A stretch of DNA of 64,000 nt. Source: Collinsella aerofaciens ATCC 25986. GTDB lineage: Bacteria; Actinomycetota; Coriobacteriia; Coriobacteriales; Coriobacteriaceae. Position numbers and translations under genes: made by a program. Below, one piece after another: positions 41,043 through 50,552 of the stretch (position 1 is its first letter; each line of letters opens with the position of its first letter). The notes under the pieces are model-generated. The model ran no database searches. It was not told the origin of the DNA and saw nothing but the letters and a program-made list of their open reading frames with translations. The stretch lies in assembly GCF_010509075.1 (NCBI RefSeq), contig NZ_CP048433.1:1922001-1986000 (forward strand), written 5' to 3'.

Positions 41043-42977
41043 CTAATTCTTATCGGAGGCTTCGGCCTCGGCGGACTGTTCGGCGGTTTTCTCGGAATCT
41101 GATTCGGAGGTCGATCCCTGATTGGTGTTGTCGCGAATCGTTTGCGCGTCGATCACCTGGCGGGTCTGCTCCTCGTCGATCTGGTGGCGGTACTTGGATA
41201 TCGTGTCCTGCGCATCGTCGACACTTGTTTGCGGAATGCCCGCCTTGAGGCGGTTTTGCGTGTCTTCGGGCAGGTCGGACAGCTTGATGCTGGTTTCGCT
41301 TTCGAGCCAGTGGAGCTTGAGTCCGAGTGGCTTGCCGGGCAGGCCGCGCCAGACGGCGACATTGCCCTGGTAGGTACCCAGGTAGTACGAGCCGGTGACA
41401 CCCGTGTAGGCCCAGATGCCAGCTGCCAGCACAAAGACGAGGGCCAGGATGGCGGCGATAGTAACGTTGCGGCGACGCACGCGTTGCGCCTCGCGCATGA
41501 CGCCATCGTCAACCAGGTCAACGACTACTACGGTCACGTTGTCGTGGCCGCCGGCGGCAAGCGCCGCGTCCACTAGGTTGTCGACGCAGATTTGCGCGGT
41601 TGAGGACTGCGTGGCGATGTTCTCGATATCGCTATCGGGAATCATGCTCGAGAGGCCGTCGGAGCACAGGATCAGGCGGTCGCCTTCCTCGATATGCAGA
41701 GTGAAGTGGTCGGCATACATGGCGGGGTCCGAGCCCAGTGCGCGGGTGATGACCGAACGGTTGGGGTGGACGCGAGCCTCGTCTGCCGTGATCTCGCCGG
41801 CGTCCACGAGCTCCTCCACGTAGGAGTGGTCGCGGGTCACGCGGATGAGCGTGCCCTCGTGGAGCAGATAGGCGCGAGAGTCGCCCACGTGGGCGATGGC
41901 GAGCGTGTCGTTTTCGATGTAGGCGCAGGTGGCTGTGCAGCCCATGCCGGGCTTGCCCAGGCCGTTCAGGGCCGCCTCGATTACGGCGGCGTTAGCGGCC
42001 TCGACGGCTGCGGCCAAGCGTGCTGCGTCGGCGGACTGCGGGGCCGTTTTGGCAATAGTCTCGACGGCGATAGAAGAGGCTACCTCGCCGGCGGCGTGAC
42101 CGCCCATGCCGTCGCATACGCAAAAGAGCGGCGACTGCACCAGGTAGGAATCCTCATTGTGCGGGCGCACACAGCCAACGTCGGAGCGGGCGCCCCACAT
42201 GAGTTGCGTGGTGGTGCCGGCATCATAGGTCGAGTCGGTCTCGATGCGCTCCTCGGTCAGGGGCTCAAAGCTCATGGTTGAGCCGGGGTCTTTGAGCTTG
42301 GCCTCAACGGCGGCAACGTCGATCTCGGCTGTGTCACCGGGAGAGACGGTGTCGGTCTCGGCGTTTGATTCGGAATTGTCGGTGTCCGGGGAGTCGGGCT
42401 CCTCGGACACGCGGGCGGTCGACTCGTCGTCTTGCGGGCTGACGTCTATAGGCTCGGGCGTCGCAAAGTGCGACGGCGCGGGCGTGTTTTGCGACTGGGC
42501 GGCGGGCTCGGCCACGGCATCGGACTCGCTTGCGGGCGCAGGCTGCGGGGTCTTGGGTGCAGGGCCGTCCTCGGGGGATGTCCCTGCCTCGGGCGCCGGC
42601 GTAGACGCGGGCGCAACCTCGGACGCCGGGGCCATGGGAAACGCCGGCGCGGCGGGCTCGGGTGCCGCAAACACCGCAGCGCTCTCGTTGATTGCCGCGG
42701 CGACGGGCTCTGCAAAGTGAGCCGGCGCCGGGGTTGCTTCGGGCGCTGTGGGCTGTTCCGCAGCATGTGCGCCGATGGGCGCTGCTGCGGCATCCTCTTC
42801 GCCCTCGTTATCGGCGAGATCCGAAATATCATGCGTTACATGCGAAAGAGGCAGGGAGAACACGGTGTCCTCGGGCTCCACGGGTGTGGAGTCCGCCGGA
42901 GCGGCGTGGGCCGGTGCAGCTACGGCGGCAGCCGGTGCCTCGGTCATAGTTGCGGACTTGTTCTCCTCGTCGATCAT
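41043..42977 (-). CDS. pstP: PP2C-family Ser/Thr phosphatase (PstP-like) with long N-terminal extension
   Basis: A 644-residue phosphatase that reverses the kinases of this operon. Residues 1-245 are acidic, Ala/Pro-rich and probably disordered, an extension absent from typical PstP. The metal-dependent PP2C domain (about 255-490) has RPHNEDSY, CDGMGGHAAGE, AHVGDSRAYL, LCSDGLSSMI and GGHDNVTVV. One membrane segment (about 505-527) and an extracytoplasmic tail follow. The ATG overlaps the FhaB stop codon (ATGA), giving tight coupling. A segment separated by 16 nt from the RodA-PBP gene confirms one operon. Confidence 0.93.
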   Translation of the reverse strand: MIDEENKSATMTEAPAAAVAAPAHAAPADSTPVEPEDTVFSLPLSHVTHDISDLADNEGEEDAAAAPIGAHAAEQPTAPEATPAPAHFAEPVAAAINESAAVFAAPEPAAPAFPMAPASEVAPASTPAPEAGTSPEDGPAPKTPQPAPASESDAVAEPAAQSQNTPAPSHFATPEPIDVSPQDDESTARVSEEPDSPDTDNSESNAETDTVSPGDTAEIDVAAVEAKLKDPGSTMSFEPLTEERIETDSTYDAGTTTQLMWGARSDVGCVRPHNEDSYLVQSPLFCVCDGMGGHAAGEVASSIAVETIAKTAPQSADAARLAAAVEAANAAVIEAALNGLGKPGMGCTATCAYIENDTLAIAHVGDSRAYLLHEGTLIRVTRDHSYVEELVDAGEITADEARVHPNRSVITRALGSDPAMYADHFTLHIEEGDRLILCSDGLSSMIPDSDIENIATQSSTAQICVDNLVDAALAAGGHDNVTVVVVDLVDDGVMREAQRVRRRNVTIAAILALVFVLAAGIWAYTGVTGSYYLGTYQGNVAVWRGLPGKPLGLKLHWLESETSIKLSDLPEDTQNRLKAGIPQTSVDDAQDTISKYRHQIDEEQTRQVIDAQTIRDNTNQGSTSESDSEKTAEQSAEAEASDKN

Positions 42978-43390
42978 CGACGGTTCACCTTCATGACCAC
43001 GTCGCCAATCTGGACTTCGTCGCCCTCGCGCAGCGTTGCGGGCTCCACGAGCTGGCGGCCGTTGACGAGCGTGCCGTTAAGCGAGTTGAGGTCCTCGATG
43101 ATGAGTGCCGGGCCCTGCAGCGAAAAGCGCGCATGCGAGGCCGAGACGAACGGTTCGTTGATGCAGATGTCCGAAGATGGCGAGCGACCGACGATGACGG
43201 GGCCGAGCATGTCTACGTGGATGCCGCGGATACCGCGCGGACCCTTGTCCACATCGATCGTCCAGATAGCCGAGTCGCGGCGCTGTCCACGCACAAGTCC
43301 CACGCCGGTCTTCATGACGGCGAACAGGAAGATATAGAGCAGGGCGACCAGGACGATGCGGCCTGCAAAAAGGACGATATCGATGTTCAT
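42974..43390 (-). CDS. fhaB: FhaB-like membrane-anchored FHA protein
   Basis: A 138-residue protein with one N-terminal membrane segment (about 5-27) and a C-terminal FHA domain (about 58-136) with the phosphothreonine-binding residues in VIVGRSPSSDI, SASHARF and LNSLNGTLVNG. In actinobacteria, FhaB (FipA) links PknA/PknB phosphorylation to cell-wall synthesis. It starts 6 nt after FhaA ends and overlaps PstP by 4 nt. Confidence 0.93.
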   Translation of the reverse strand: MNIDIVLFAGRIVLVALLYIFLFAVMKTGVGLVRGQRRDSAIWTIDVDKGPRGIRGIHVDMLGPVIVGRSPSSDICINEPFVSASHARFSLQGPALIIEDLNSLNGTLVNGRQLVEPATLREGDEVQIGDVVMKVNRR

Positions 43391-43396
43391 AAGCGA

Positions 43397-44410
43397 CTAT
43401 CCCCTAAATTCAAAGGTGCTCAGGCCAAACGTCAGCAGATCGCCGTTGCGCAGCGGGCAGCGCGTAATGCGGCGGTTGTTGACGAGCGTGCCGTTGGTGG
43501 AATTGAGGTCCTCGATCGACCAATCCGAGCCCGTAAAGGTGAGCTGGGCGTGGCGGCGCGACACGTTGGGGTCGCGCAGGGCAATGTCGGAAACTGAGCG
43601 CTCGCGACCGATGGTCACCTGTGCGGAGGTGATGCTATGGCTCTCGCCGCTCACGACGTCGACGAGCTGGGCGAGCGGGCGCTGCGGGGCGCGAGTGCTC
43701 GCCATGTTGGAGGCGATGCCGGCTGCGGCGCCTAGGCCCACGGCGGCACCGGTCGCGGCGGCTCCGCCCATGCCGGCAAGCGCGTCGCGCGAGACGGTCT
43801 GAGGCACCGGGATGGGTGCGGCGGCGGGGTCGGGGACGCTAGGCGCGAAGGGGTCTGCCACGGCAAGCGGGTCGGGAGCGGCGGCGCGAGGCGTCGGCTG
43901 CTGCTGGGGCATGGCGGCGGGGCGCTGCTGCTGCGGGGCAGCAAACTGCTGCTGGCCGGCGCGCGGGGCGCTGGCGGCACGGCTTGCCGCGGAGTTGTTC
44001 TGGCCCAGGCCGTTCTGATAGGCGCGCTCTTCTTCGTACAGGCGGCCGAGCGTGGGGGCATCGACGTTCTCGGCAAAGACCGAGAACTTGCCGGCGCGCA
44101 GCTGCGGATCGATCATAAAGCGCACGAGGGGCTCGCCGACAAAGACATAGCGGCGCTTTTCGGCCTGCGCCTTCACGAACTCGCGGACCTCGCGCGAAAG
44201 CTCGGGGTAGAACGGGGCGAGCATGGGATCGTCGTCGGCGGCGATCAGGATGGTATAGAGTGCCGGCGCCGTGTTGACGCCGTTGATCACCAGAGTCTGA
44301 TCCTCCATGTCGCGAGCGGCCTGCTTGGCAAGCTTCTTAAAGGAGAACGGGGCACGGGTGGCACCGAAGATGCCGGCCACGTGGTCCTCGAAGATGTTCA
44401 GGAAGTTCAC
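43397..44410 (-). CDS. fhaA: FhaA-like protein, DUF3662 plus FHA domain
   Basis: A 337-residue cytoplasmic protein. The N-terminal DUF3662 domain (about 1-125, MNFLNIFEDHVAGIFGA) is the part known in FhaA; a Gln/Pro/Ala-rich linker follows (about 140-240), then an FHA domain (about 255-335; VTIGRERSVSDI, SRRHAQL, LNSTNGTLVNN). FhaA binds phosphorylated MviN-type proteins and PknB in related bacteria. It overlaps the end of the upstream kinase gene by 4 nt. Confidence 0.94.
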   Translation of the reverse strand: MNFLNIFEDHVAGIFGATRAPFSFKKLAKQAARDMEDQTLVINGVNTAPALYTILIAADDDPMLAPFYPELSREVREFVKAQAEKRRYVFVGEPLVRFMIDPQLRAGKFSVFAENVDAPTLGRLYEEERAYQNGLGQNNSAASRAASAPRAGQQQFAAPQQQRPAAMPQQQPTPRAAAPDPLAVADPFAPSVPDPAAAPIPVPQTVSRDALAGMGGAAATGAAVGLGAAAGIASNMASTRAPQRPLAQLVDVVSGESHSITSAQVTIGRERSVSDIALRDPNVSRRHAQLTFTGSDWSIEDLNSTNGTLVNNRRITRCPLRNGDLLTFGLSTFEFRG

Positions 44411-46260
44411 GAAAGATCACTCTCCGTATAAGTTCTTTGGTATCCGAGCAAATATAGGCATATCCCAACGATTATAGAGGATAGGATTCCCGCAACCGCC
44501 GCCTTGGCGATGACCGCGGCTGCAAGGCTGGCAATTTCCATATGGTGTGCAAGACAGGACGCCGCTGCGCAGCCGATGCCGGTGACAGCGATGGCGGCGA
44601 TTGCGGCAAGGTTTGAGCCCTGATTGGCACGCTTGGCATGGACATTGAGCAGCGCAGATGACGCCGCGGCAGTTGCCGCGACCAGCACAAAGGCAGCCCA
44701 AAGGAGCGGGTCTCCCAGCGCTGCGGCAACGTTACCGAGCCCCAGCACGCCTCCGGCTGAAAGCGCGACCGTGGCCAGACGGGCAAAAAGCGCGCCCATG
44801 CCCGTTGCCGCGGCGGCGCTTGCCGGGCCGAGCCAAAATGACGCGACGCCGGCGGCGACCCCAGCTGCCAGGAAGGTATTGCCGGTCAGACAGCCAAGCG
44901 CGAGTGCACAGGTGAGCGTGGCGCTCGCGGCAGTCTCGGTGCGACCCCAGGCGATCCACCAACCGGACATGGCGGCGGCAAAGATCACCGCGACGGGCAG
45001 CATCGACAGGATGCCCTGTGCCTGCATGGTGGCGTTGGCCATGAGCACCAAAAAGCCCACAGCCGAGATGGCCGAGCCAATCTGGGGGGCCAGGCCAGCC
45101 GCCGCTCCGATCGCGATAGCCGCAATGACCAGGCCGGGAAGCGCCGCGACCCCGGCCGTTTGCATCAGCAAAAAGCTAAAGGTGCCGCACGTTAGCGCCG
45201 AGATAGTGCGCATGGTGTAGTCGCGCGCATGGCTCCAGCGCGTGCCCGCCCAGCCGAGTGCGGGGTCGACCTCGATGGCGTCGTCCTCGTAGTGCGACGG
45301 CTCGATATCGTCGAGCTCCTGCTCGTCATCCGAAAGCTCGCCAACCATTTGCTCCAGGCTGCGACGGCCTTCGCGCACGCTGCCCAGACCGGCAAGGAGC
45401 TGGTCGCAAAATGCCTCGATGCTGTTGGGGCGGTCCTGCGGCATGGGGGAGAGCGCGCTCATGAGCGCGCTCTCGGCTCCCGGGGGAAAGTGTGGTATCA
45501 GCTCGCTGGGATAGGTGGCGCCGCCGATGATGTGGCCGAGCGAGTCGGCGGGCGTGGCCGCCATAAAGGGGGCGCTGCCACACAGGCCCTCGTAGATCAC
45601 ACAGGCAAGGGCAAAGACATCAGCGCGTTCGTCGACCGTGCCGGTCTCGATATCGAGCTGCTCGGGCGGCATGTAGCCGATGGTGCCGCCGCGCGAACCG
45701 CCAAAGCCACCGGCGGACGACAGTCGCGCCATGCCAAAGTCGGTGAGCTTTACATTGCCCGAGTGGTCGATGAGCACGTTGGCGGGCTTAATGTCCAGGT
45801 GGAGTACGCCATTACTATGGGCGAAGGTGAGCGCCTGGCCCAGGGCATCGGCAATAGCTGCGGCCTCGTCAAAGGTAAGTGAGTGGCCGTCCACGCGGTG
45901 CAAAAACTCGGCCAGCGACATGCCATCGACATACTCCATGACTAGGTAGGCATAGGCTGTGTCGTGCGTAAAGTCGATGACCTGCACGATATTGGGATGT
46001 TGAAGCATGGCGGCGGTGTGCGCCTCGCGCAGGACATCCATGATGTCGCTGGCGGGCATGCCAGCACCGTTGATAAGGGGGATACGCTTAATGGCGACGC
46101 GGCGGCGCAGGTGCGTGTCGCGGCAGATCTCGATGGAGCCAAAACCGCCGGTCGCAAGTGTCTCGAGCGGCTGGTACCGCTTGAGCAGCTCGCGAGAGCT
46201 GGTGCCCTCCAAAGGAACGTCCGGCGAGAACCGGGCGGTATGTTGCGAGAAAAGCGGCAT
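44407..46260 (-). CDS. Ser/Thr protein kinase with multi-pass membrane domain
   Basis: A 617-residue kinase, first gene of the operon. The kinase domain (about 29-290) has ATGGFGSI, Lys58 (AIKR), DFG at 174-176, and the catalytic loop HLDIKPAN at 154-161, where the Arg of the usual HRD is replaced by Leu, a non-RD kinase. Unlike PknA or PknB, the C-terminal half (about 365-610) is a run of eight to ten Ala/Gly-rich membrane segments and no PASTA domain is present. Start at 46260 has gaggg upstream. It takes the place of pknA in the operon; the membrane part may sense something or act as an anchor. Confidence 0.88.
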   Translation of the reverse strand: MPLFSQHTARFSPDVPLEGTSSRELLKRYQPLETLATGGFGSIEICRDTHLRRRVAIKRIPLINGAGMPASDIMDVLREAHTAAMLQHPNIVQVIDFTHDTAYAYLVMEYVDGMSLAEFLHRVDGHSLTFDEAAAIADALGQALTFAHSNGVLHLDIKPANVLIDHSGNVKLTDFGMARLSSAGGFGGSRGGTIGYMPPEQLDIETGTVDERADVFALACVIYEGLCGSAPFMAATPADSLGHIIGGATYPSELIPHFPPGAESALMSALSPMPQDRPNSIEAFCDQLLAGLGSVREGRRSLEQMVGELSDDEQELDDIEPSHYEDDAIEVDPALGWAGTRWSHARDYTMRTISALTCGTFSFLLMQTAGVAALPGLVIAAIAIGAAAGLAPQIGSAISAVGFLVLMANATMQAQGILSMLPVAVIFAAAMSGWWIAWGRTETAASATLTCALALGCLTGNTFLAAGVAAGVASFWLGPASAAAATGMGALFARLATVALSAGGVLGLGNVAAALGDPLLWAAFVLVAATAAASSALLNVHAKRANQGSNLAAIAAIAVTGIGCAAASCLAHHMEIASLAAAVIAKAAVAGILSSIIVGICLYLLGYQRTYTESDLS

Positions 46261-46408
46261 GGCCAACCCTCGTGCGTTTAAAGTTCGTTTGCGAGCGGCG
46301 GGCGCGGAGCCGAGCCGTTCGCGGTGGCATAGATGCTGCTAGTGTAGCACGCGCAGGTGGGCGACATTCAATTTAAGCTCCGTCTGGGGTCTGGACCTTG
46401 CGTCCGGC

Positions 46409-47125
46409 CTAGCGCTTTTTCTTGTTCTTCTTCTGCTTGCGCTGCTTGCCCTTGGTCTCCTGGGGCTTGTCGCCCTGCTTGGCCTCGACGGCGGCCTTTT
46501 CTGCCTTCATCTTCTTGCGTTTGGTCTCGATGCGGAGTTTTTTGTTGATGCGGGCCTTGAGGAAGGGACCGAACTGCTCGGCATCGCCGCGGACAAAGGT
46601 GTCCTTAGGGATCGTCACGCCCTGGTCGGCGAACATGGCCACAAAGATGCGCTCGCCGTCGAGCACGTGGTCGAGCTTTTCAAACGGGAAGAACTGTGAC
46701 TTGCCGCTCTTGCCCCAAACCATCAGGCCGTCCTCGTTGGCGGCGACGCGGCGATAGCGGCCACCCATGGACTCGTCGGCCTCAACGGCGTCGATAAAGT
46801 CGCGGGCGAGGGTGTGGTGCAGGTTTTTGCTCCACCAGGCCAAAAAGGCGCCGAACACGATCAGGACGACGCCAAACTTGATCCAGTTGCCGCCGGCCAC
46901 CAGCATGCCAATGCCGAGCAGCGCGGCAAATGCCGCGGCGACATACAGCGAGCCGCGACGCCTGGGCGAGGCGACCAGGCGGGCGAAGTCGGTGACCAGG
47001 TCGTTTTCGTACTGGTACTCGTTGAGGTACAGGATGCCGTCGTCGGCTGCGGCCTGCTCCTCGAGCGCGACCTCGACCTGGTCGGCTGCTTCGGAGGGGA
47101 CGAGGTTGCTCTCTGCGTCTGCCAT
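46409..47125 (-). CDS. YcxB-like membrane protein
   Basis: A 238-residue protein. A soluble N-terminus of about 60 residues precedes two adjacent membrane segments (about 60-98: LYVAAAFAALLGIGMLVAGG, then FGVVLIVFGAFLAWW). The C-terminal part resembles the YcxB domain (GLMVWGKSGKSQFFPFEKLD), and the tail is extremely Lys-rich. Function is unknown. The RBS aggagt supports the start at 47125. It is divergent from dnaX and about 150 nt from the kinase operon, on the same strand as it. Confidence 0.75.
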   Translation of the reverse strand: MADAESNLVPSEAADQVEVALEEQAAADDGILYLNEYQYENDLVTDFARLVASPRRRGSLYVAAAFAALLGIGMLVAGGNWIKFGVVLIVFGAFLAWWSKNLHHTLARDFIDAVEADESMGGRYRRVAANEDGLMVWGKSGKSQFFPFEKLDHVLDGERIFVAMFADQGVTIPKDTFVRGDAEQFGPFLKARINKKLRIETKRKKMKAEKAAVEAKQGDKPQETKGKQRKQKKNKKKR

Positions 47126-47240
47126 GCTCTTTGGACTCCTATCGCGGCGGGCTCGCCGTACGGGTATTATGGAATGCAGTATGCCGTGCGACCGCATGGC
47201 CGCCGCGGCAACAAGACTCAGTATACCCGGGGGAGCACCC

Positions 47241-49718
47241 ATGGAATCGTTGTACCGAAAGTATCGCCCGCTCACCTTCGACTCCGTGGTGGGCCAGCAG
47301 CATATCGTCTCGACGCTCGAGCACGCCATCACCGAGGGGCGCCTGTCCCACGCGTACCTATTCTGCGGACCGCGCGGCACGGGCAAGACCACCATGGCGC
47401 GCATTCTGGCCAAGGCGCTGCTGTGTCGCAATGCCGAGGCGGCGCGCGCCGAGGGTGCAAGCGGCTGCTTGCCCGACGGTGCTTGCGAGGAGTGCGAGCT
47501 CATCGCCGAGGGCAACCACCCGGATGTCTACGAGCTCGATGCCGCAAGCCGTACCGGCGTGGACAACGTGCGCGAGGAGATCATCAACTCCGTCAACTTT
47601 GCCCCGGTGCGCGGCAAGTACAAGATCTATATCATCGACGAGGTCCACATGCTCACGACGGCGGCGTTCAACGCGCTGCTCAAGACGCTTGAGGAGCCGC
47701 CGGCGCACGTGATCTTTGTGCTGTGCACCACCGACCCGCAAAAGATTCTGGAGACCATCCTCTCGCGCTGCCAGCGCTTCGATTTCCACCGCATCGGCAA
47801 CGAGGATATCGAGCATCGCCTGTCCTACGTGTGCGAGCAGGAGGGCTTCGATTACGACGACGAGGCACTCGCCATTGTGGCGCGCCATGCCAAGGGCGGT
47901 ATGCGCGACGCGCTTTCCACGCTGGAGCAGCTGAGCGTCTTTGGCAACGGTTCTGTGCATGCGGACGACGCCCGCTCGCTTTTGGGCGAGGTTTCGGACC
48001 AGATTCTGGGCGAGTTTTCCCGCGCCATTGCCGATCGCGATGTTGCCGAGCTCTATGGACTGATCCGTGCGCAGGTCGAGGAGGGCAATGACCTGCTGGA
48101 GCTGACGCGCGACCTGGTGGCGCATGTGCGCGACGTGTACGTTGCCTGCGTTGCCGGTGCCCGTGCCGAGCTGTTTGAGGGCGGCTCCGAGCAGGCCGAG
48201 GCGCTTGCTGCCGAGGCCGCTGCCTTTGGCGAGCATCCTGCCGACCGCCTGGCCCGCGTGCTGACGGTGCTCGACGATGCCGCACTGGAGATGAGGGGCG
48301 CGAGCGACGTGCGCCTGGTGCTCGAGATTGCCTGCACGCGTCTGGCGCGTCCCGAGGCCGATTTAACGATTGAGGCATTGGCCGAGCGCGTGGCACGCCT
48401 GGAGGCCATGATTGCCAACGGCGCCGTGCCGGCGAGCGTGGCTGCTGCTCAGGCCGCCGCGCCTGCAGCATCCGTACCCGCTGCTGCCCAACAGCCGACG
48501 CTCATTTCGGGCGCTCGTGCTGCCGCTCCGGCGGCATCCGCTGCCCCCGCTGCTACGTCCGCGCGCCAGGGCGGTATGCCTTGGGACCGCGGCGCTGCTG
48601 TTCCGGCTGCCCAGCCTGCGCCCAAGTCCGCGGCTCCTGCGCCGGCGCCCAGACCTGTAACGCCTGCACCTCAGCCCGTTGCGGCTCCGGCTTCCGCGCC
48701 TGCTGCATCGACCGTGTCGGTGTCCAAGCCCAACAACGCCGCCCAGGTTGCCGCCGCCGGTGCTGCCGAGACCCCCGCGGTTGAGGACGCCGGCGAGCTC
48801 CAGCGCAAATGGGCCGAGGTCGTCGAGCGCGTCAAGGCTCGTCAGGCCTCCTACGCAGGGCTTTTGCTCAACGCCCGCGCCACGGCCGACGACGGCTCCA
48901 AGCTCACGGTCTCGTTCCCCGCGGGTTCGACTTTTGCCATCAAGATGCTCGGTCGCGCCGATACGCAGTCGGTGGTCCTGCCGACGGTCTGCGCGGTCTT
49001 CGGTCGTCGTACCGTCGACTATGTCCTGGATGGGGGTGGCACGCCGGCTCCTCAACATGAGGAGCATTCTCCATCTGCACGGGCTGCGGTATCTGCGGAC
49101 CCGCAACCCGTGTCCTCGGTGCCCCCTGCATCCTCGAGCGCCAGCGCGACGCAGCCAAAAGCGGCGCCGGTAGCGGCACCGACCCCGTCGGCGCCTGAAC
49201 CCGCTGCGCCCAAACCGGCTGCTCCGATCCCCGCGCCCAAGTCCGCTGCCGCGCCTGCGCCCAAGTCATCCGACCTGGCCAAGGCCCCTTGGCTGCGCTC
49301 CGACAACCCTGCCGGTGCTCCTGCCACGGGCAAGCTCCCGACCGAGCCCGCGCCCCGAGCGCCCGAGCGCGCGTCCGTCCCCATGGCTCAGCCGCCTGCG
49401 CAGGCTGCGCCATGGGAATCCGAGCAGGTGCCCTACGACGATGCTATGGTCGGTGGTTTTGCTGCCGATGCCGGCGGGGACGATCTGCCCCCGTTCGACG
49501 TGTCGGGTGCGGCGTCCGCGACCAAGGCCGCTGCTGTGGCACCCGCAGCCTCTGCAAACGACGACGTCCCCGCCGCTCCCTGGGAATCCAATCCCGGTGC
49601 TGGCAGCCCCTTCGGCCATCAGGGCGCAGCCCCGAGCATCCCGCAGACCGAGGACGAGGCCAAGGCCCTCATCCGCAGCGTCTTTGGCCAGGCCACCATC
49701 TTCAAGCCGGTGGAGTAG
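47241..49718 (+). CDS. dnaX: DNA polymerase III subunit gamma/tau
   Basis: An 825-residue clamp-loader subunit. The AAA+ domain (about 1-230) has Walker A GPRGTGKT, four zinc-ligand cysteines (LLCRN, GCLPDGACEEC), Walker B IIDEVH and the sensor 1 region LCTTDPQK. The domain III collar follows (to about 370). The remaining 450 residues are an Ala/Pro-rich linker plus a short folded part (about 515-590, WAEVVERVKARQASYAGLL), making it longer than most homologues. Start follows ggggagc. ybaB and recR downstream complete the classical dnaX-ybaB-recR order, here interrupted by an unrelated minus-strand gene. Confidence 0.96.
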   Translation: MESLYRKYRPLTFDSVVGQQHIVSTLEHAITEGRLSHAYLFCGPRGTGKTTMARILAKALLCRNAEAARAEGASGCLPDGACEECELIAEGNHPDVYELDAASRTGVDNVREEIINSVNFAPVRGKYKIYIIDEVHMLTTAAFNALLKTLEEPPAHVIFVLCTTDPQKILETILSRCQRFDFHRIGNEDIEHRLSYVCEQEGFDYDDEALAIVARHAKGGMRDALSTLEQLSVFGNGSVHADDARSLLGEVSDQILGEFSRAIADRDVAELYGLIRAQVEEGNDLLELTRDLVAHVRDVYVACVAGARAELFEGGSEQAEALAAEAAAFGEHPADRLARVLTVLDDAALEMRGASDVRLVLEIACTRLARPEADLTIEALAERVARLEAMIANGAVPASVAAAQAAAPAASVPAAAQQPTLISGARAAAPAASAAPAATSARQGGMPWDRGAAVPAAQPAPKSAAPAPAPRPVTPAPQPVAAPASAPAASTVSVSKPNNAAQVAAAGAAETPAVEDAGELQRKWAEVVERVKARQASYAGLLLNARATADDGSKLTVSFPAGSTFAIKMLGRADTQSVVLPTVCAVFGRRTVDYVLDGGGTPAPQHEEHSPSARAAVSADPQPVSSVPPASSSASATQPKAAPVAAPTPSAPEPAAPKPAAPIPAPKSAAAPAPKSSDLAKAPWLRSDNPAGAPATGKLPTEPAPRAPERASVPMAQPPAQAAPWESEQVPYDDAMVGGFAADAGGDDLPPFDVSGAASATKAAAVAPAASANDDVPAAPWESNPGAGSPFGHQGAAPSIPQTEDEAKALIRSVFGQATIFKPVE

Positions 49719-49739
49719 CTGCGCAGGCGGGTATACTGC

Positions 49740-50213
49740 TCAAGAAGAGGACCCCTTGTCCGGGCGCATCTGTATTTCGGACATGTGTAGTGTGGTGCCG
49801 CGTATGTCGCATTTGAGCAGACAGGTGCGTGACGGTCGGCCTAGGATGCTGAGGTCGATACGATACGTCGCATGGCTGTCCGTGTACTCGACTTGCTCGG
49901 CGTTAATGGTTGCTCCGATTGCCAAATAAACGCCTAGCTCGGCATCGACAATCTTGAAGTCCTTTATCTTGACCTTGAACTCTTGATAGAGGGACGGGCT
50001 GTTGTAGTAGACGGTTCGGGTTCCGTCGGTGCACTCATCGGTCGTCTCCCATTTGACGACGGGCTGGTCCGAGCTGGCTATCAGCAGTTCTGCTCCAAAA
50101 GCTATGGCATGGGTGATGACAACCAGCAATGCCCAGCCGACAAAGAGATAGAGAACCACATATGCAACGGGGTGTTTTGAGCGGATGTTTTGGAGCGCGT
50201 TGGGGGCATTCAT
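49740..50213 (-). CDS. Unknown single-pass membrane protein
   Basis: A 157-residue protein with one N-terminal membrane segment (about 16-46, VAYVVLYLFVGWALLVVITH) and an extracytoplasmic beta-rich domain with three cysteines. RBS ggaggt gives the start. It is inserted, in opposite direction, between dnaX and ybaB, which are normally adjacent, and is less GC-rich than either, so it is probably a later arrival. No family recognised. Its stop lies 22 nt from the dnaX stop (convergent). Confidence 0.65.
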   Translation of the reverse strand: MNAPNALQNIRSKHPVAYVVLYLFVGWALLVVITHAIAFGAELLIASSDQPVVKWETTDECTDGTRTVYYNSPSLYQEFKVKIKDFKIVDAELGVYLAIGATINAEQVEYTDSHATYRIDLSILGRPSRTCLLKCDIRGTTLHMSEIQMRPDKGSSS

Positions 50214-50355
50214 GGGGCACCTCCAAATTACTATCTATGGCAATCAAATTATACCCTGCCGCCATGTGCGCCGCCTCGAGCAGCGGTTCGGCATTTAGCT
50301 ATTTAGTGGCGCACATGAAATGCCGGATTCGGCTCTACTAGATTGAGTGTGCGAT

Positions 50356-50390
50356 ATTATGCAACCTTGCATAATTCGACCTTGCATAAT
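50356..50390. repeat. TTGCATAAT palindrome and repeat
   Basis: ATTATGCAA-cc-TTGCATAAT (50356-50375) is a perfect 9-2-9 palindrome, and TTGCATAAT recurs at 50382-50390. It lies in the 339-bp gap between divergent genes (unknown at 50213 and ybaB at 50553). It may be a repressor site or overlapping promoters (cataat as -10). The rest of this gap shows no gene. Confidence 0.5.
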
Positions 50391-50552
50391 CTTTGAGTGC
50401 GGTTTGTATTGGAGGACATGTATATCGACTGAGGTAACACGTCCGCCCCGCTCTCTCGCCGCGCGCCGTGGTACGATTTTTGAGTTTGAAAGTCCCGCCG
50501 TGCTCCGGCTGCCCTTGCAGCTCGGCGTGCGGCCGCACGTAAAGGAGCCATC

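Noticed and set aside
50214-50552. Signal recognition particle RNA next to dnaX
   Set aside because: Some bacteria have ffs near dnaX, but the conserved loop GGAAG/GCAGCC-type core is absent here.
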